DNA of 53,956 bases from an uncultured Clostridia bacterium (GTDB lineage Bacteria > Bacillota > Clostridia > Christensenellales > UBA1242), in contig CAKVHY010000006.1 in the NCBI GenBank assembly GCA_934754335.1, positions 1 through 53,956 of the forward strand. Direction: 5' to 3'. A model generated the notes under the pieces. It was not told the origin of the DNA. It searched no databases and saw nothing but the letters and a program-made list of their open reading frames with translations. Below are positions 33,315-42,797 of the stretch, one piece after another. Within the stretch, counting starts at the first letter, position 1. The number at the start of each line of letters is the position of its first letter. The position numbers and the translations under genes were made by a program.

Positions 33315-33968
33315 TTAATTATTTGCAACTGGTTGTTGTGCTGGGAACAATGGTAGGTCGAAGAAACCAGAACAAACATCTTGAGAGAATTCCTGACAAG
33401 GCGGAATATGAGCATAACCATAAGACGGTACTAATAAATCTGCTTCAACAACAATTTTTAATACCAATGTTAGGCAGATATCTAGAGTGAATGTATTCCC
33501 TTCGCCAGCAGTTCCATTTGAACAAACTGCCCCACCAAACGCTTCCACTTTATACGGAACAATAGATGGTTGTGGAACATATAGAACCACATCATTACTT
33601 ACTGGTATGAATGCAATTCCAGAACCTGCCACGCCATTTGCGTCAGTATAATTTACAGTGATTGGAACTTGGGCATTTGCAGAAACTCTTGCAAAACATG
33701 GTTTGTCATCAAATCTATCAACAACCACATCAGATAATTCCACGCCATTTGTGTTTGCAGAACAACTAACAAATGTTAATGGGAATGTTGGATTTGCTGG
33801 AGTTAGATTTGCCAAATCAACAACCACACCACTTTGTTGAATCTGTTTCATACAGGCATCAAATACTTTTTTAACTTGTATTACTGCTTTTTCGCAAAGC
33901 CCATTTAACGGATTGCCTACAATCGGTCCTGGTAGATTTCCTTGCCTATTTCCTGAAAAAAATGACAT
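33315..33968 (-). CDS. Conserved clostridial Cys-containing protein, unknown function
   Basis: 217 aa, no signal peptide and no TM. Eight Cys (25, 39, 69, 91, 149, 165, 191, 199). Clear features are CEKAVIQVKKVFDACMKQ, a beta-rich middle with VPITVNYTDANG, and a C-terminal block PSYGYAHIPPCQEFSQDVC. From memory this pattern recurs in proteins of spore-forming Clostridia without known function; I cannot confirm it here. A possible SigE-like promoter lies upstream (34125-34154), which would fit a spore-surface role. Solitary gene, isolated by terminators. Confidence 0.65.
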   Translation of the reverse strand: MSFFSGNRQGNLPGPIVGNPLNGLCEKAVIQVKKVFDACMKQIQQSGVVVDLANLTPANPTFPLTFVSCSANTNGVELSDVVVDRFDDKPCFARVSANAQVPITVNYTDANGVAGSGIAFIPVSNDVVLYVPQPSIVPYKVEAFGGAVCSNGTAGEGNTFTLDICLTLVLKIVVEADLLVPSYGYAHIPPCQEFSQDVCSGFFDLPLFPAQQPVANN

Positions 33969-34080
33969 TATTTTTTACCTCCATTTTTAATAGTTGATTT
34001 CAAAATCTTTTAACTATGTAAAATAAATTGATTTTATCGGATAGCGAAAAATCTTAAATAGACGAGTTGCAAGTTTAGAA

Positions 34081-34156
34081 AAACAAATTCCTTGCCTTTT
34101 CTTCCATATAATCCGATACACTTTATTATATGAAAAAACAGTCAAGGAATGTGTTT
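34081..34156. repeat. 76-bp imperfect dyad
   Basis: Two 32-bp arms (34081-34112 and 34125-34156) match at 27 of 32 positions around a 12-nt loop. It begins 8 nt after the ABC permease stop. On the minus strand it runs out into TTTGTTTTTC, so it could be an unusually long terminator; it also carries CATATAAT/ATTATATG promoter-like inner arms. Confidence 0.7.
34125..34154 (-). promoter_or_regulatory. Possible SigE-type sporulation promoter
   Basis: On the minus strand CATATAAT (34125-34132) matches the SigE -10 consensus CATACAmT at 7 of 8 positions, and ACACATT (34148-34154) resembles the kmATATT -35, 15 bp apart. It would transcribe the 33315-33968 gene with a leader of about 150 nt. Consensus is that of B. 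subtilis; weak evidence. Confidence 0.3.
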
Positions 34157-34164
34157 AATAATTT

Positions 34165-35043
34165 TTAAAAACTATAAAATTTATGCTGTTTTGCTTCGAT
34201 TTCTTTTATTTTAGGCACTTTGGTTTTTTTAGTTTTGTCTGGCTTAACTTTGTTTGAAAACATTGCCCAAACTATCAAACCTAAGGCTATTGCAATCATT
34301 GTAATAGTTGCAAACAACCACGCATACCATGGATATGGCATTAAGCCACCAGCCATTGCAACACTTTGGAATAAGAATGGGGTAAAATCAGATATAGTAA
34401 TAGAAACGCCATCAACAACCTTTAAAATAACGTTTCCAAGAATTGCGTTGATTAAGATAAATCCGGCAAATACAACCACAATTGGGACCCACATTTTTTT
34501 AGAGATAGCATTTAATGAGATGGTTACAACCACTATAAATTCAATAAACACCAATCCACATAAATATGAAACTAACAAATCTGAAATTGTTGCTCCCATA
34601 GGTTCGCAATATGAAATTACAAATATAAAGTTCAAAAGTGCTCCTGCCAAATAACAGATTAATACAGATATACAACTAACCACTATTTTAGATAAAATCA
34701 GATTTCTTGGCTTCATTCCTGCATTTATAGGCAATATCCATTGTTTGTTTTTTATCTGTTTTGATATTGAATTTGCAAATACAATCACTAAAACTATAAA
34801 GAAATACGATTGCATAAATGCCTGAAAGAATGTTATTCCAACCATATATGATTTCTCAAACATAATAGACATTTGCGAACCGGCTTCTGAATTTGTATCA
34901 ACCACACCTTTTAGAAGTTGCATCACCAACACATACAACATAGCAAATAGAGCCATGCCAACACTAAGTGCTAAAAGAGAATAAAACTTTTTGCCTCTAA
35001 CGGTTTCTAAATATTCTTTTTTCAAACATGCTTTAAATTCCAT
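34165..35043 (-). CDS. ABC-2 type transporter permease
   Basis: 292 aa, six predicted TM segments with the first preceded by a cytoplasmic start (MEFKACLKKEYLETVRGKKF) typical of ABC-2 permeases. Large loop between TM1 and TM2. It overlaps its ATPase partner by one base. Substrate unknown: such two-gene exporters move antibiotics, lipids or small peptides, and the sequence does not choose. Confidence 0.88.
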   Translation of the reverse strand: MEFKACLKKEYLETVRGKKFYSLLALSVGMALFAMLYVLVMQLLKGVVDTNSEAGSQMSIMFEKSYMVGITFFQAFMQSYFFIVLVIVFANSISKQIKNKQWILPINAGMKPRNLILSKIVVSCISVLICYLAGALLNFIFVISYCEPMGATISDLLVSYLCGLVFIEFIVVVTISLNAISKKMWVPIVVVFAGFILINAILGNVILKVVDGVSITISDFTPFLFQSVAMAGGLMPYPWYAWLFATITMIAIALGLIVWAMFSNKVKPDKTKKTKVPKIKEIEAKQHKFYSF

Positions 35044-35981
35044 TACTTTTCATTCTCCTTTTTTTCAGTCTTATTTTTACTTTCTAGAATAAATATTTCT
35101 TCAAGCGATTTATGTTTTAGGCTTATATCTGTAAACTCAACACCGCTTTCAATAACTGCCTTTAAAATCTCTTGTTTATTCTTCTTAGATTTATATGCAA
35201 TTTCTAAAGCACTTGCCTTAGGCTCAAAATCTTTAGAAAGTTTTTTATCTTGCATGATTTTACAAAGTTTTAATTTATCTTCTTTAGAGCAACTTACACA
35301 GATTTTATCTTCGCTATATTTGCCCATTACATCTGCCAAATTTCCCTCAATAACGATTTTCCCATTAACTAAAAGTCCTACTCTATCGCAAACTCTTTCA
35401 ATATCATTTAAAATATGAGTACTAAGTATGATAGTTTTACCTTTGCTTTTCAAACTTTGAATAATTTGTAAAACTTCTCTTCTACCGATTGGATCTAAGG
35501 CGCTGGAAGGTTCATCCATTAATATGATTTGTGGCTCAAAAATCAACCCGGCAGCGATACCCATTTTCTGACGCATTCCCCTAGAAAAAGCCTTTATTCT
35601 TTTATTGCCTGCTTCTAAAAGTCCAACTTCAGACAAAACTTTTTCGCTTCTTTTCTTGATTTCTTCTTTTGTTTTATTACTAGAAGAATATATAAATTCA
35701 AGATATTCAAATGCGGTCATGTAGTCAAATAATGCAGGAATATCAATTATGTAACCAAGTTTATGAGATAAATCATTGATTGTATTTATCTTCTTTTCAT
35801 CTACATAAACACTTCCTTCATCATAATCCAAAACTTGAGCAATTATATTAAAAAGTGTTGTTTTACCAGCACCATTAGCACCAATTAAGCCATAAACTTC
35901 GCCATCTTTAATATCTAGATCAATGCCATCAAGTATTACATTTTCACCATAAGATTTTTTAACATTTTCAACCTTTAACAT
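35043..35981 (-). CDS. ABC transporter ATP-binding protein
   Basis: 312 aa. Walker A GANGAGKTT, signature AFSRGMRQKMG (variant of LSGGQ), Walker B IILMDEPSSALDPIGR, H-loop LSTHIL. A C-terminal extension of about 90 residues follows the ATPase core, as in the CcmA/YxlF-type family. Promoter at 36023-36051. Confidence 0.93.
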   Translation of the reverse strand: MLKVENVKKSYGENVILDGIDLDIKDGEVYGLIGANGAGKTTLFNIIAQVLDYDEGSVYVDEKKINTINDLSHKLGYIIDIPALFDYMTAFEYLEFIYSSSNKTKEEIKKRSEKVLSEVGLLEAGNKRIKAFSRGMRQKMGIAAGLIFEPQIILMDEPSSALDPIGRREVLQIIQSLKSKGKTIILSTHILNDIERVCDRVGLLVNGKIVIEGNLADVMGKYSEDKICVSCSKEDKLKLCKIMQDKKLSKDFEPKASALEIAYKSKKNKQEILKAVIESGVEFTDISLKHKSLEEIFILESKNKTEKKENEK

Positions 35982-36022
35982 TACAACTCCTTTTAAATTA
36001 AAAAATCAATCCTAATAGAATA

Positions 36023-36051
36023 ATTATATAATAATTTAATGTATTTTTCAA
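36023..36051 (-). promoter_or_regulatory. SigA promoter of the ABC exporter operon
   Basis: Minus strand: -35 TTGAAA (36046-36051), 17-bp spacer, -10 TATAAT (36023-36028). Confidence 0.8.
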
Positions 36052-36094
36052 ACAAAATTATGTATGTAATTTATAAGAAATCATCAAAAGGTTA

Positions 36095-36128
36095 CAAAAA
36101 AAATATAGGAGAAAATCCCCTATATTTT
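36095..36128 (-). terminator. Terminator of the tig-clpP-clpX operon
   Basis: AAAATATAGG / CCTATATTTT 10-bp stem (36119-36128 with 36100-36109), 9-nt loop, then a T-tract on the minus strand. It overlaps the clpX stop codon by two bases. Confidence 0.82.
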
Positions 36129-37455
36129 ATGAAACCAAATTCACAGCCTTTTCAGGCTTCTTTTCCTTTATTTTTTCTTCTTTAACTTCTTCAGGTTTTA
36201 ACTCCTGCCTAATTATGATAGGTTCTTTCTTATTTAAAATACTATCGGCACTAAGCGTAATCTTCTTAATAGACTTATCGCTTGGAGTTTTAAACATAAG
36301 ATCTAGCATGCTTTGTTCCATGATAGTTCTAAGTCCCCTTGCACCTGTTTTTAGTTCTATCGCTTTTTTAGCAACTGCACTTATAGCGTTATCGTCTATT
36401 TCTAAATCGATGCCATCTAATTTAAACATTGTTTTATATTGCTTTGTGATAGCATTTTTAGGCTCAACCATTATCTTTTTTAAAGCATTTTCATCTAACT
36501 CATTTAAACCCACAACAATTGGCAATCTGCCAACAAATTCAGGAATTAAGCCAAATTTGATTAAATCTTGAGGTTGAATTTGTGAAATTAGCGTTTGGAT
36601 ATCTTTATCTTCTTCAGTTTTAATATCTGCATTAAATCCTAAAGAATTTTTATTAACTCTCTTTTCAATTATATCACTAAGCCCAACAAATGCACCGCCA
36701 CAAATAAACAAAATGTTTTTAGTATTTATTTGCAACAATTCTTGCTGAGGGTGTTTTCTTCCACCTTGAGGAGGAACGGAAGCCACAGTGCTCTCAATAA
36801 TCTTCAACAATGCTTGCTGAACACCTTCACCAGAAACATCTCTTGTGATGCTTCTATTTTCACTCTTTCTGCTTATTTTATCTATTTCATCAATATAGAT
36901 AATGCCTCTTTCTGCTTTCTTAATATCAAAGTTTGCACTTTGAATTAATTTAAGCAATATATTTTCAACGTCCTCACCAACATAGCCGGCTTCAGTTAAA
37001 GTTGTGGCATCGGCTTGAGCAAATGGAACTTCAAGAATCTTTGCTAGAGTTCTAGCCATCATAGTTTTACCTGTACCAGTTGGGCCAATTAATAAAACAT
37101 TACTTTTATCTAAATCCAATTGTTCTTCGCCAGACTTTGTGTTTTGAATATCAATATTATAGTTAATTCGTTTATAGTGATTATAAACCGCAACACTCAA
37201 AACTCTTTTTGCTTCGTCTTGACCAATAATATATTCATCTAATCTTTTCTTAATTTCTTCAGGAGTTGGAAGGTTTATTTTGGGCAACTTTTCAGCCTTA
37301 ACACCTTCATTTAGCATTTCTTTACAAACAGCAACACAATCTTCGCATATAAAACATGAGCCATCAGGACTAGATATCAGTTTCTTTGCTTCTTGCTGAC
37401 TTCTCCCACAAAAGGAACAATACATATTAACGCCCATTCTATTATTATCTGACAT
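36127..37455 (-). CDS. clpX: ATP-dependent Clp protease ATP-binding subunit ClpX
   Basis: 442 aa AAA+ unfoldase. N-terminal zinc-binding domain (Cys13, Cys16, Cys34, Cys37), Walker A GPTGTGKT, YVGEDVE pore-loop segment, IIYIDEIDKI Walker B, RKHPQQE, and the ALLKIIE region. It has an extra charged C-terminal tail (EEVKEEKIKEKKPEKA). It unfolds substrates for ClpP, encoded 8 nt upstream. Confidence 0.97.
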   Translation of the reverse strand: MSDNNRMGVNMYCSFCGRSQQEAKKLISSPDGSCFICEDCVAVCKEMLNEGVKAEKLPKINLPTPEEIKKRLDEYIIGQDEAKRVLSVAVYNHYKRINYNIDIQNTKSGEEQLDLDKSNVLLIGPTGTGKTMMARTLAKILEVPFAQADATTLTEAGYVGEDVENILLKLIQSANFDIKKAERGIIYIDEIDKISRKSENRSITRDVSGEGVQQALLKIIESTVASVPPQGGRKHPQQELLQINTKNILFICGGAFVGLSDIIEKRVNKNSLGFNADIKTEEDKDIQTLISQIQPQDLIKFGLIPEFVGRLPIVVGLNELDENALKKIMVEPKNAITKQYKTMFKLDGIDLEIDDNAISAVAKKAIELKTGARGLRTIMEQSMLDLMFKTPSDKSIKKITLSADSILNKKEPIIIRQELKPEEVKEEKIKEKKPEKAVNLVS

Positions 37456-37463
37456 TCTATCTC

Positions 37464-38054
37464 CTATTTACTAACTTTATTTCTTTTTATAACCTTATCA
37501 ACAAGCCCATATTTGCAGGCTTCATCAGCAGTCATAAAATAATCCCTATCAACATCTTTTTCAATCTTAGATAGTTCTTGACCAGTGTTCTCACTTAAAA
37601 GTTTGTTCAATTTATTTTTTGTTTTGATAATATGATTTGCTGAAATTAAAATATCAGATGCCTGACCTTGCGCACCACCAAGAGGTTGGTGAATCATAAC
37701 TTCGCTATTTGTTAAGCAAAATCTTTTGCCCTTGGTTCCACTTGATAAAAGGAACGCTGCCATAGATGCTGCCATACCAATACAAATTGTTGACACATCA
37801 CATTTAATATATTGCATCGTGTCATAAATAGCCATACCAGCAGTAACACTACCACCTGGGCTATTTATATACAAGCAAATATCTTTTGATGGATTTTTCG
37901 ATTCTAGATAAATAAGTTGTGCAACAACAGTGTTTGCAGTGGCATCAGTTATCTCATCAGTTATAAAAATTATTCTATCTTCTAAAAGCCTTGAATAAAT
38001 ATCATAACTTCTCTCCCCACTACCTGTTTGGTCAACTACATATGGTACTAACAT
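37464..38054 (-). CDS. clpP: ATP-dependent Clp protease proteolytic subunit ClpP
   Basis: 196 aa serine protease forming the double-heptamer chamber. Catalytic Ser97 in GMAASMAAF and His122 in VMIHQPLGG are present, Asp lies in the DVDRDYFMTADEA region. LYINSPGGSVTAGMAIYDTM is diagnostic. In operon with tig (15 nt upstream) and clpX. Confidence 0.97.
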   Translation of the reverse strand: MLVPYVVDQTGSGERSYDIYSRLLEDRIIFITDEITDATANTVVAQLIYLESKNPSKDICLYINSPGGSVTAGMAIYDTMQYIKCDVSTICIGMAASMAAFLLSSGTKGKRFCLTNSEVMIHQPLGGAQGQASDILISANHIIKTKNKLNKLLSENTGQELSKIEKDVDRDYFMTADEACKYGLVDKVIKRNKVSK

Positions 38055-38069
38055 AAAAACTCCTTATAA

Positions 38070-39431
38070 CTATTTAGTTTCTGCTTTCTTAACAGTTTTC
38101 TTAGCAGTTGTTTTCTTGGCTTCAGTGGCTGGCTTTTCCGCCTTTGCTTCTGCTTTATTATTTTCAACTAAGAATTCTAATAATTTATTAACAAGTATAT
38201 CATTTTTGATATAATTTAATCTTTCAGCACTCATGCTCTTTTTGAAATCTTCTGCTGTTTTATTCATACGTTTTGACAATTCTTCAATTTTATTGTCGAT
38301 TTCTTTTTCAGTAGCAACTAAATTTTCAAGTTTAACAATTTCTTGCATAGCAAGTTTTGCTTTACAACCCTTTTCTGCTTCTGCTTTTCTTGCCTTTCTT
38401 AATTCTTCAACAGTTGTATTTAAGTATTTGGCATAAGTTTCAAGATTTAAACCTTGATACATCAAATTATATTCCATATCTTTGAATTGTTCATCAAGTT
38501 CTCTTTCAATCATAACTTCAGGAAGGTCAACTTCCATATTCTTTATAATTTCTTCGATTACTTTATTTTCAGCATCAATTTTTGCTTTATCTGCATTTTG
38601 TTTTTCAAGATTTTTCTTAATATCTTTTTTATAATCTGCCAATGTTTCAAATTCACTTACATTCGCAACAAACTCATCGTTAATTTCAGGAAGTTGTTTT
38701 TCTTTAACTGCATTAATCTTACAAGCAAACACTGCTTTCTTTCCTGCCAATGATTTTTCTTGGTAGTTTTCTGGGAATGTTACTTCAACATTCTTTTCAT
38801 CTCCCGCTTTTAAACCAATTAATTGATCTTCGAAATTATCAATGAAACTATGAGAACCAATAGTTAAATCATAACCTTCTGCTGTTCCGCCATCAAATTT
38901 AACGCCATCAACACTTCCACTGAAATCAAGATTTACAATGCTTCCATTTTTAACTTCACCGTTTTCAACTTCAACAAGTCTAGCATTTTGTTCCTGAACT
39001 CTCTTTAGTTCGTTTTCAACATCTTTTTCAGTTACTTTCTTAGGTTCTACATTAATTCCTAAGCCTTTATATTTATTTAACTTAACTTCTGGCTTACAAA
39101 CAACTTGTGCAACCATAACAATGCCATTATCATCAAGGCTCTTGATATCTAAAGATGGATTATCTACTGGTTCAATTGAAGCATCTTTATTTAAGATTTC
39201 TTCATATGCATCAAAGAAAGAATCGTTAATAGCATCGTCATAGAAAACGCCCATACCATAAACTTTTTCAATTACCTTTCTAGGTGCTTTACCTTTTCTA
39301 AATCCTTCAACAGTATACTTGCCTTTATTTTTATTAAAACTGTTTTCTACCGCTTTCTCCCATTCTTCTTTTGAAAGAGAGATTTCAATTTCTAAATTTT
39401 TATTTTCTAGTTTTTTAGTTTTGTATTTCAT
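38070..39431 (-). CDS. tig: Trigger factor
   Basis: Ribosome-associated chaperone and prolyl isomerase, 453 aa. N-terminal ribosome-binding domain with FRKGKAPRKVIEKVYG (signature loop docking at L23), FKBP-like PPIase domain (about 150-235, FSGSVDGVKFDGGTAEG), helical C-terminal domain. The last about 27 residues are an Ala/Lys/Thr-rich tail. First gene of the tig-clpP-clpX operon, a common arrangement. Confidence 0.96.
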   Translation of the reverse strand: MKYKTKKLENKNLEIEISLSKEEWEKAVENSFNKNKGKYTVEGFRKGKAPRKVIEKVYGMGVFYDDAINDSFFDAYEEILNKDASIEPVDNPSLDIKSLDDNGIVMVAQVVCKPEVKLNKYKGLGINVEPKKVTEKDVENELKRVQEQNARLVEVENGEVKNGSIVNLDFSGSVDGVKFDGGTAEGYDLTIGSHSFIDNFEDQLIGLKAGDEKNVEVTFPENYQEKSLAGKKAVFACKINAVKEKQLPEINDEFVANVSEFETLADYKKDIKKNLEKQNADKAKIDAENKVIEEIIKNMEVDLPEVMIERELDEQFKDMEYNLMYQGLNLETYAKYLNTTVEELRKARKAEAEKGCKAKLAMQEIVKLENLVATEKEIDNKIEELSKRMNKTAEDFKKSMSAERLNYIKNDILVNKLLEFLVENNKAEAKAEKPATEAKKTTAKKTVKKAETK

Positions 39432-39461
39432 ATATTTCTCCTAATACTCAATTTGCAAGAT

Positions 39462-39490
39462 ATTATAACATAGTTATTTTTTTAATGCAA
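39462..39490 (-). promoter_or_regulatory. Promoter of the tig operon
   Basis: Minus strand: -10 TATAAT (39462-39467) with TTGCAT (39485-39490) 17 bp upstream. The -10 is perfect, the -35 weak. No CIRCE or CtsR-like box is visible. Confidence 0.65.
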
Positions 39491-39516
39491 GGCAAAATGC
39501 TCACAATTTTAGCGAA

Positions 39517-39550
39517 ATAAAAAAGTTACTAGCATATCTTTAGTAACTTT
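39517..39550 (-). terminator. Terminator after holA
   Basis: AAAGTTACTA / TAGTAACTTT stem (39541-39550 with 39522-39531), 9-nt loop, then TTTTATTT on the minus strand. Overlaps the holA stop codon. Confidence 0.8.
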
Positions 39551-40526
39551 AACTTAAAATTTTCAAAACCAGCATTTCCACCGCCAAATCTCCCGATATC
39601 ATGCTATTTTTCATTTTATAATCCAAATCCGCACAAGCATCACAAACACTTTTCAACTTTCTTTTTGAGAAATACTTTAACTGCTGTTCTATCTTCCCCA
39701 CAGCAAATTCTTTAATTCCTAACATATTGCCAAGTTGAGCCCTACTCATACCCGCATTTAATGAAATATGCATAAGCCTTCTAAAATGATTATATATCAA
39801 AGGCATAATGCCTTTTAGCCCATCTTTTCTAGATTTCAACTCTTCCAATATTTCATAAACACCTTTAGCATCTTTCTTCCCTAGTTTTTCAGTTATCTCA
39901 AAAATTTGAAACTCAAGATTTTTTATCGTAATTGCTTCAATATCTTCTTTGCCGATTACTGTTTTATCACCAACATAATTACAAAGTTTTACAATCTCAT
40001 TCATTGCACCAGACAAATCACCATTTGTGTAATTATACAAAACTTCAAATGCCTCATTATCTTTAAAACTCTTTCCCAACTTACCAAGTTCGCTTTCAAC
40101 AAATCGTTTGGCTAAAGATTTATCCAACCTACTACAATCAACTATTACAAACTTATCTTTGTTCTCAATCGCAAACTGGCTTTCATTCTGACCAACTTTA
40201 ACAACCAAAATACTCTGTTTATTACAATCAGCCAAGTATTCGTCTAAAATCTTCAGATTGCCAAGTTTTGAAACTTTAGTTGACAAATCTAAGAAAACTA
40301 TCTTATATTCGCTAAACGCAGGCAATGTTTGCAAAGCCTTAACTACTTGGTCAAAATCCAAATTTTCATTATTAAACTTAATAAGATTTAAATCTTTAAA
40401 CTCAATATTATATGCATCTAAAATAATCTTATATGCCCTATCAAGCAAGAATTCATCATCACCGGTTAAAATAAAATTATTAAATTTTGTTGTTCTTAAT
40501 GTCTTTTTTAGTTCTTCGAATTTCAT
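39549..40526 (-). CDS. holA: DNA polymerase III subunit delta
   Basis: 325 aa clamp-loader subunit. N-terminal degenerate AAA+ domain (NNFILTGDDEFLLDRAYKII), and the C-terminal collar domain with FEITEKLGKKDAKGVYEILE. Adjacent to comEC, the normal arrangement in Bacillota. Starts 30 nt after comEC stops. Confidence 0.9.
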   Translation of the reverse strand: MKFEELKKTLRTTKFNNFILTGDDEFLLDRAYKIILDAYNIEFKDLNLIKFNNENLDFDQVVKALQTLPAFSEYKIVFLDLSTKVSKLGNLKILDEYLADCNKQSILVVKVGQNESQFAIENKDKFVIVDCSRLDKSLAKRFVESELGKLGKSFKDNEAFEVLYNYTNGDLSGAMNEIVKLCNYVGDKTVIGKEDIEAITIKNLEFQIFEITEKLGKKDAKGVYEILEELKSRKDGLKGIMPLIYNHFRRLMHISLNAGMSRAQLGNMLGIKEFAVGKIEQQLKYFSKRKLKSVCDACADLDYKMKNSMISGDLAVEMLVLKILS

Positions 40527-40556
40527 ACTTTCCTTCTCTATATGTATTTTAGCAAG

Positions 40557-42761
40557 TTATAAAGCAATTGTAAAGTTTTCCAAATAAAATAAATTATTTA
40601 TATTTTTATCTTTAATACTAGAACTATTACAAACAATCTGTGCCACATCAATATTAAAATCTCTAAAATCTTGCTTGTATGATGGAGTAAACATAATATC
40701 TATGTTTCCGTCAATCTCGCTTGTTAGATAAGAAATATTTTCTTCGCTTAAACTATTCGTAAACATAATATTTTTCTCTTCATTATATAACTCAATCGCA
40801 ATGCACTTATTTAAACTTGTGTTATATTCTCTAACATTGAACTTTCCAATATTAGAAACTTCATCGGCAAATCTTAAATTGGAATGAACGTTTAACTTAT
40901 TTAATGCACTCTCATATTGTTTGAAATATGTTGGCAAAATTATATTTTCAATTTTATATTCTTGTGCAAAAGTTTCTAGTGATGTTAATTGATTAAACTT
41001 AAAATTATATGCATATAAAACTTTTATACTCTTTACTTTGTTCTTAAGCATGAAGTTGTCCATGTAATAATTCGATTTATTAAATCCTATAAGATTAACT
41101 TCGCTATTATCGCTCACATAGATGCATGAATTGTTTGAAGAAAACTCTTTAAAGATAAGCACGTCCTTCGCTGAATACAATGGCAAGTTCGCTACAACTA
41201 TTAACACAATCATCAAAACCATCAATCCAGAGCATAGCACCGCTTTAAACTTTTTATTTATCATCAAGAAATGAATAAAGAACGATAATAAAATAACTCC
41301 AAATAAAACCAAATAAGAAACATTAAACAGAATCATATATGCATTAGGAATAGATGCAAAGAAATTTGCAACAACCTTTAAACCATGCAAGACTGTTTCA
41401 GGAACAATCAATATAAACGACATAAATCTTAGAATTGAAACAATTAATATGCAGGCAAATAAAAGAATAAAGCAAAACGAAAATAACGGAATTACAATTA
41501 TATTAGCAATCACGGAAATTATAGAAACTTTATTAAACATGTTTGCACATACAGGCAAAATTACTATATTTGTACTAATTGAAATTGCAAGCCCTGATGC
41601 TAAAACTTGCGGGCATTTAATTTTCAATAAAAGTTTAGTTACAAATGGCGACATTGATATAATTGCAAATACGCACAAAAACGATAATTGAAAACCAACA
41701 TCAAATAATGATAACGGACTAAACAATAGAATTATAACACCTGCCAAACTTAAAGAATTTAGCCCATCATATCTATAACCAAACTCACTGCTTATCATCA
41801 AAACAATACTCATTATTGATGCTCTAACCACGCTTGGCGTGAAATCACAAATATAAGAATAGGCCAACAAAAACAAACCCAGAATTAAAATCTTTAACCA
41901 TTTATTTGAACGAAATATTTTCTTCAAAACAAAATATATTGCACTCACGAGTACGCCAACGTGCAAGCCCGAGACCGCTAAAATATGCGAAATTCCCGAT
42001 GCCGAAAACGCATCAGAAATTTCTTCGTTAACAAAGGATTTCTTTCCAAATAACATTGCAAAGCAAACCCCAGCATTATCTTCATTCATATTATCAAATA
42101 GTATATTTTTGACATAAAGTCTAACACTGCTGGCAATATCTCCTTTATATTTACCAATAATCTTAATACTGGACGTTCCGCTTACAGTTACAGAATAAGC
42201 ATTATTATTCAAATAAGATGAAATATTTTCGATATTTACGTTCTTTTTAGAAAGTTTGCATAGTACTGAAATTTTATCACCTTCATCAAATTTGGTGGTG
42301 CTTGAAATGTTTAGATATCCACCACTTTCTAGTGTTACAACGCTATTATCTGAATTAATAATTTTTATATCTTCTAGAAGCAAGGAATAATTATAAACCT
42401 TTTCAATTTTTGCTTCAATTGTACATTCATAATTTTCATATTCCTGATAATTCATATATGGATTTAATGAGATATATGAACCTAAAATTCCAACACACAA
42501 TGCCACTATGAAAACTACCAAATACTTAAAATCTCTTTTAATAACAGCAAAGAATAAGTTATCAATTTTTATAAAATATAAGATTAGCCATGCTATAAAA
42601 ATACTTAATATCAAACAACCAAAAAGTATGGCAAAATTAAATTGTCCGTTTAACTTATATTGTATAAATTTTGCCATTCCAAAGATACCAAATATTAATC
42701 CTATAAACACTAAAAATATTGGTCTGGAATTGATTATTCTTTTGTTATTTTTAATCTCCAT
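40557..42761 (-). CDS. ComEC/Rec2-family protein with degenerate C-terminal domain
   Basis: 734 aa polytopic membrane protein. N-terminal TM block, an OB-like extracytoplasmic region, and the Competence core with SGISHILAVSGLHVGVLVSA and the long TM array. ComEC translocates ssDNA during transformation. The C-terminal region (from about 530) lies where a metallo-beta-lactamase domain normally sits, but the HxHxDH and DVGQGD motifs are missing, so nuclease activity is unlikely unless supplied elsewhere. The gene pairs with holA as usual. Confidence 0.88.
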   Translation of the reverse strand: MEIKNNKRIINSRPIFLVFIGLIFGIFGMAKFIQYKLNGQFNFAILFGCLILSIFIAWLILYFIKIDNLFFAVIKRDFKYLVVFIVALCVGILGSYISLNPYMNYQEYENYECTIEAKIEKVYNYSLLLEDIKIINSDNSVVTLESGGYLNISSTTKFDEGDKISVLCKLSKKNVNIENISSYLNNNAYSVTVSGTSSIKIIGKYKGDIASSVRLYVKNILFDNMNEDNAGVCFAMLFGKKSFVNEEISDAFSASGISHILAVSGLHVGVLVSAIYFVLKKIFRSNKWLKILILGLFLLAYSYICDFTPSVVRASIMSIVLMISSEFGYRYDGLNSLSLAGVIILLFSPLSLFDVGFQLSFLCVFAIISMSPFVTKLLLKIKCPQVLASGLAISISTNIVILPVCANMFNKVSIISVIANIIVIPLFSFCFILLFACILIVSILRFMSFILIVPETVLHGLKVVANFFASIPNAYMILFNVSYLVLFGVILLSFFIHFLMINKKFKAVLCSGLMVLMIVLIVVANLPLYSAKDVLIFKEFSSNNSCIYVSDNSEVNLIGFNKSNYYMDNFMLKNKVKSIKVLYAYNFKFNQLTSLETFAQEYKIENIILPTYFKQYESALNKLNVHSNLRFADEVSNIGKFNVREYNTSLNKCIAIELYNEEKNIMFTNSLSEENISYLTSEIDGNIDIMFTPSYKQDFRDFNIDVAQIVCNSSSIKDKNINNLFYLENFTIAL

Positions 42762-42797
42762 ATTTAGATTTTATCACAATTAAATTAATTATTAAAG

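Noticed and set aside
34165..34654. Plus-strand frame of 144 codons inside the ABC permease
   Set aside because: It is an antisense reading of a hydrophobic gene with no SD, promoter or recognisable domain.
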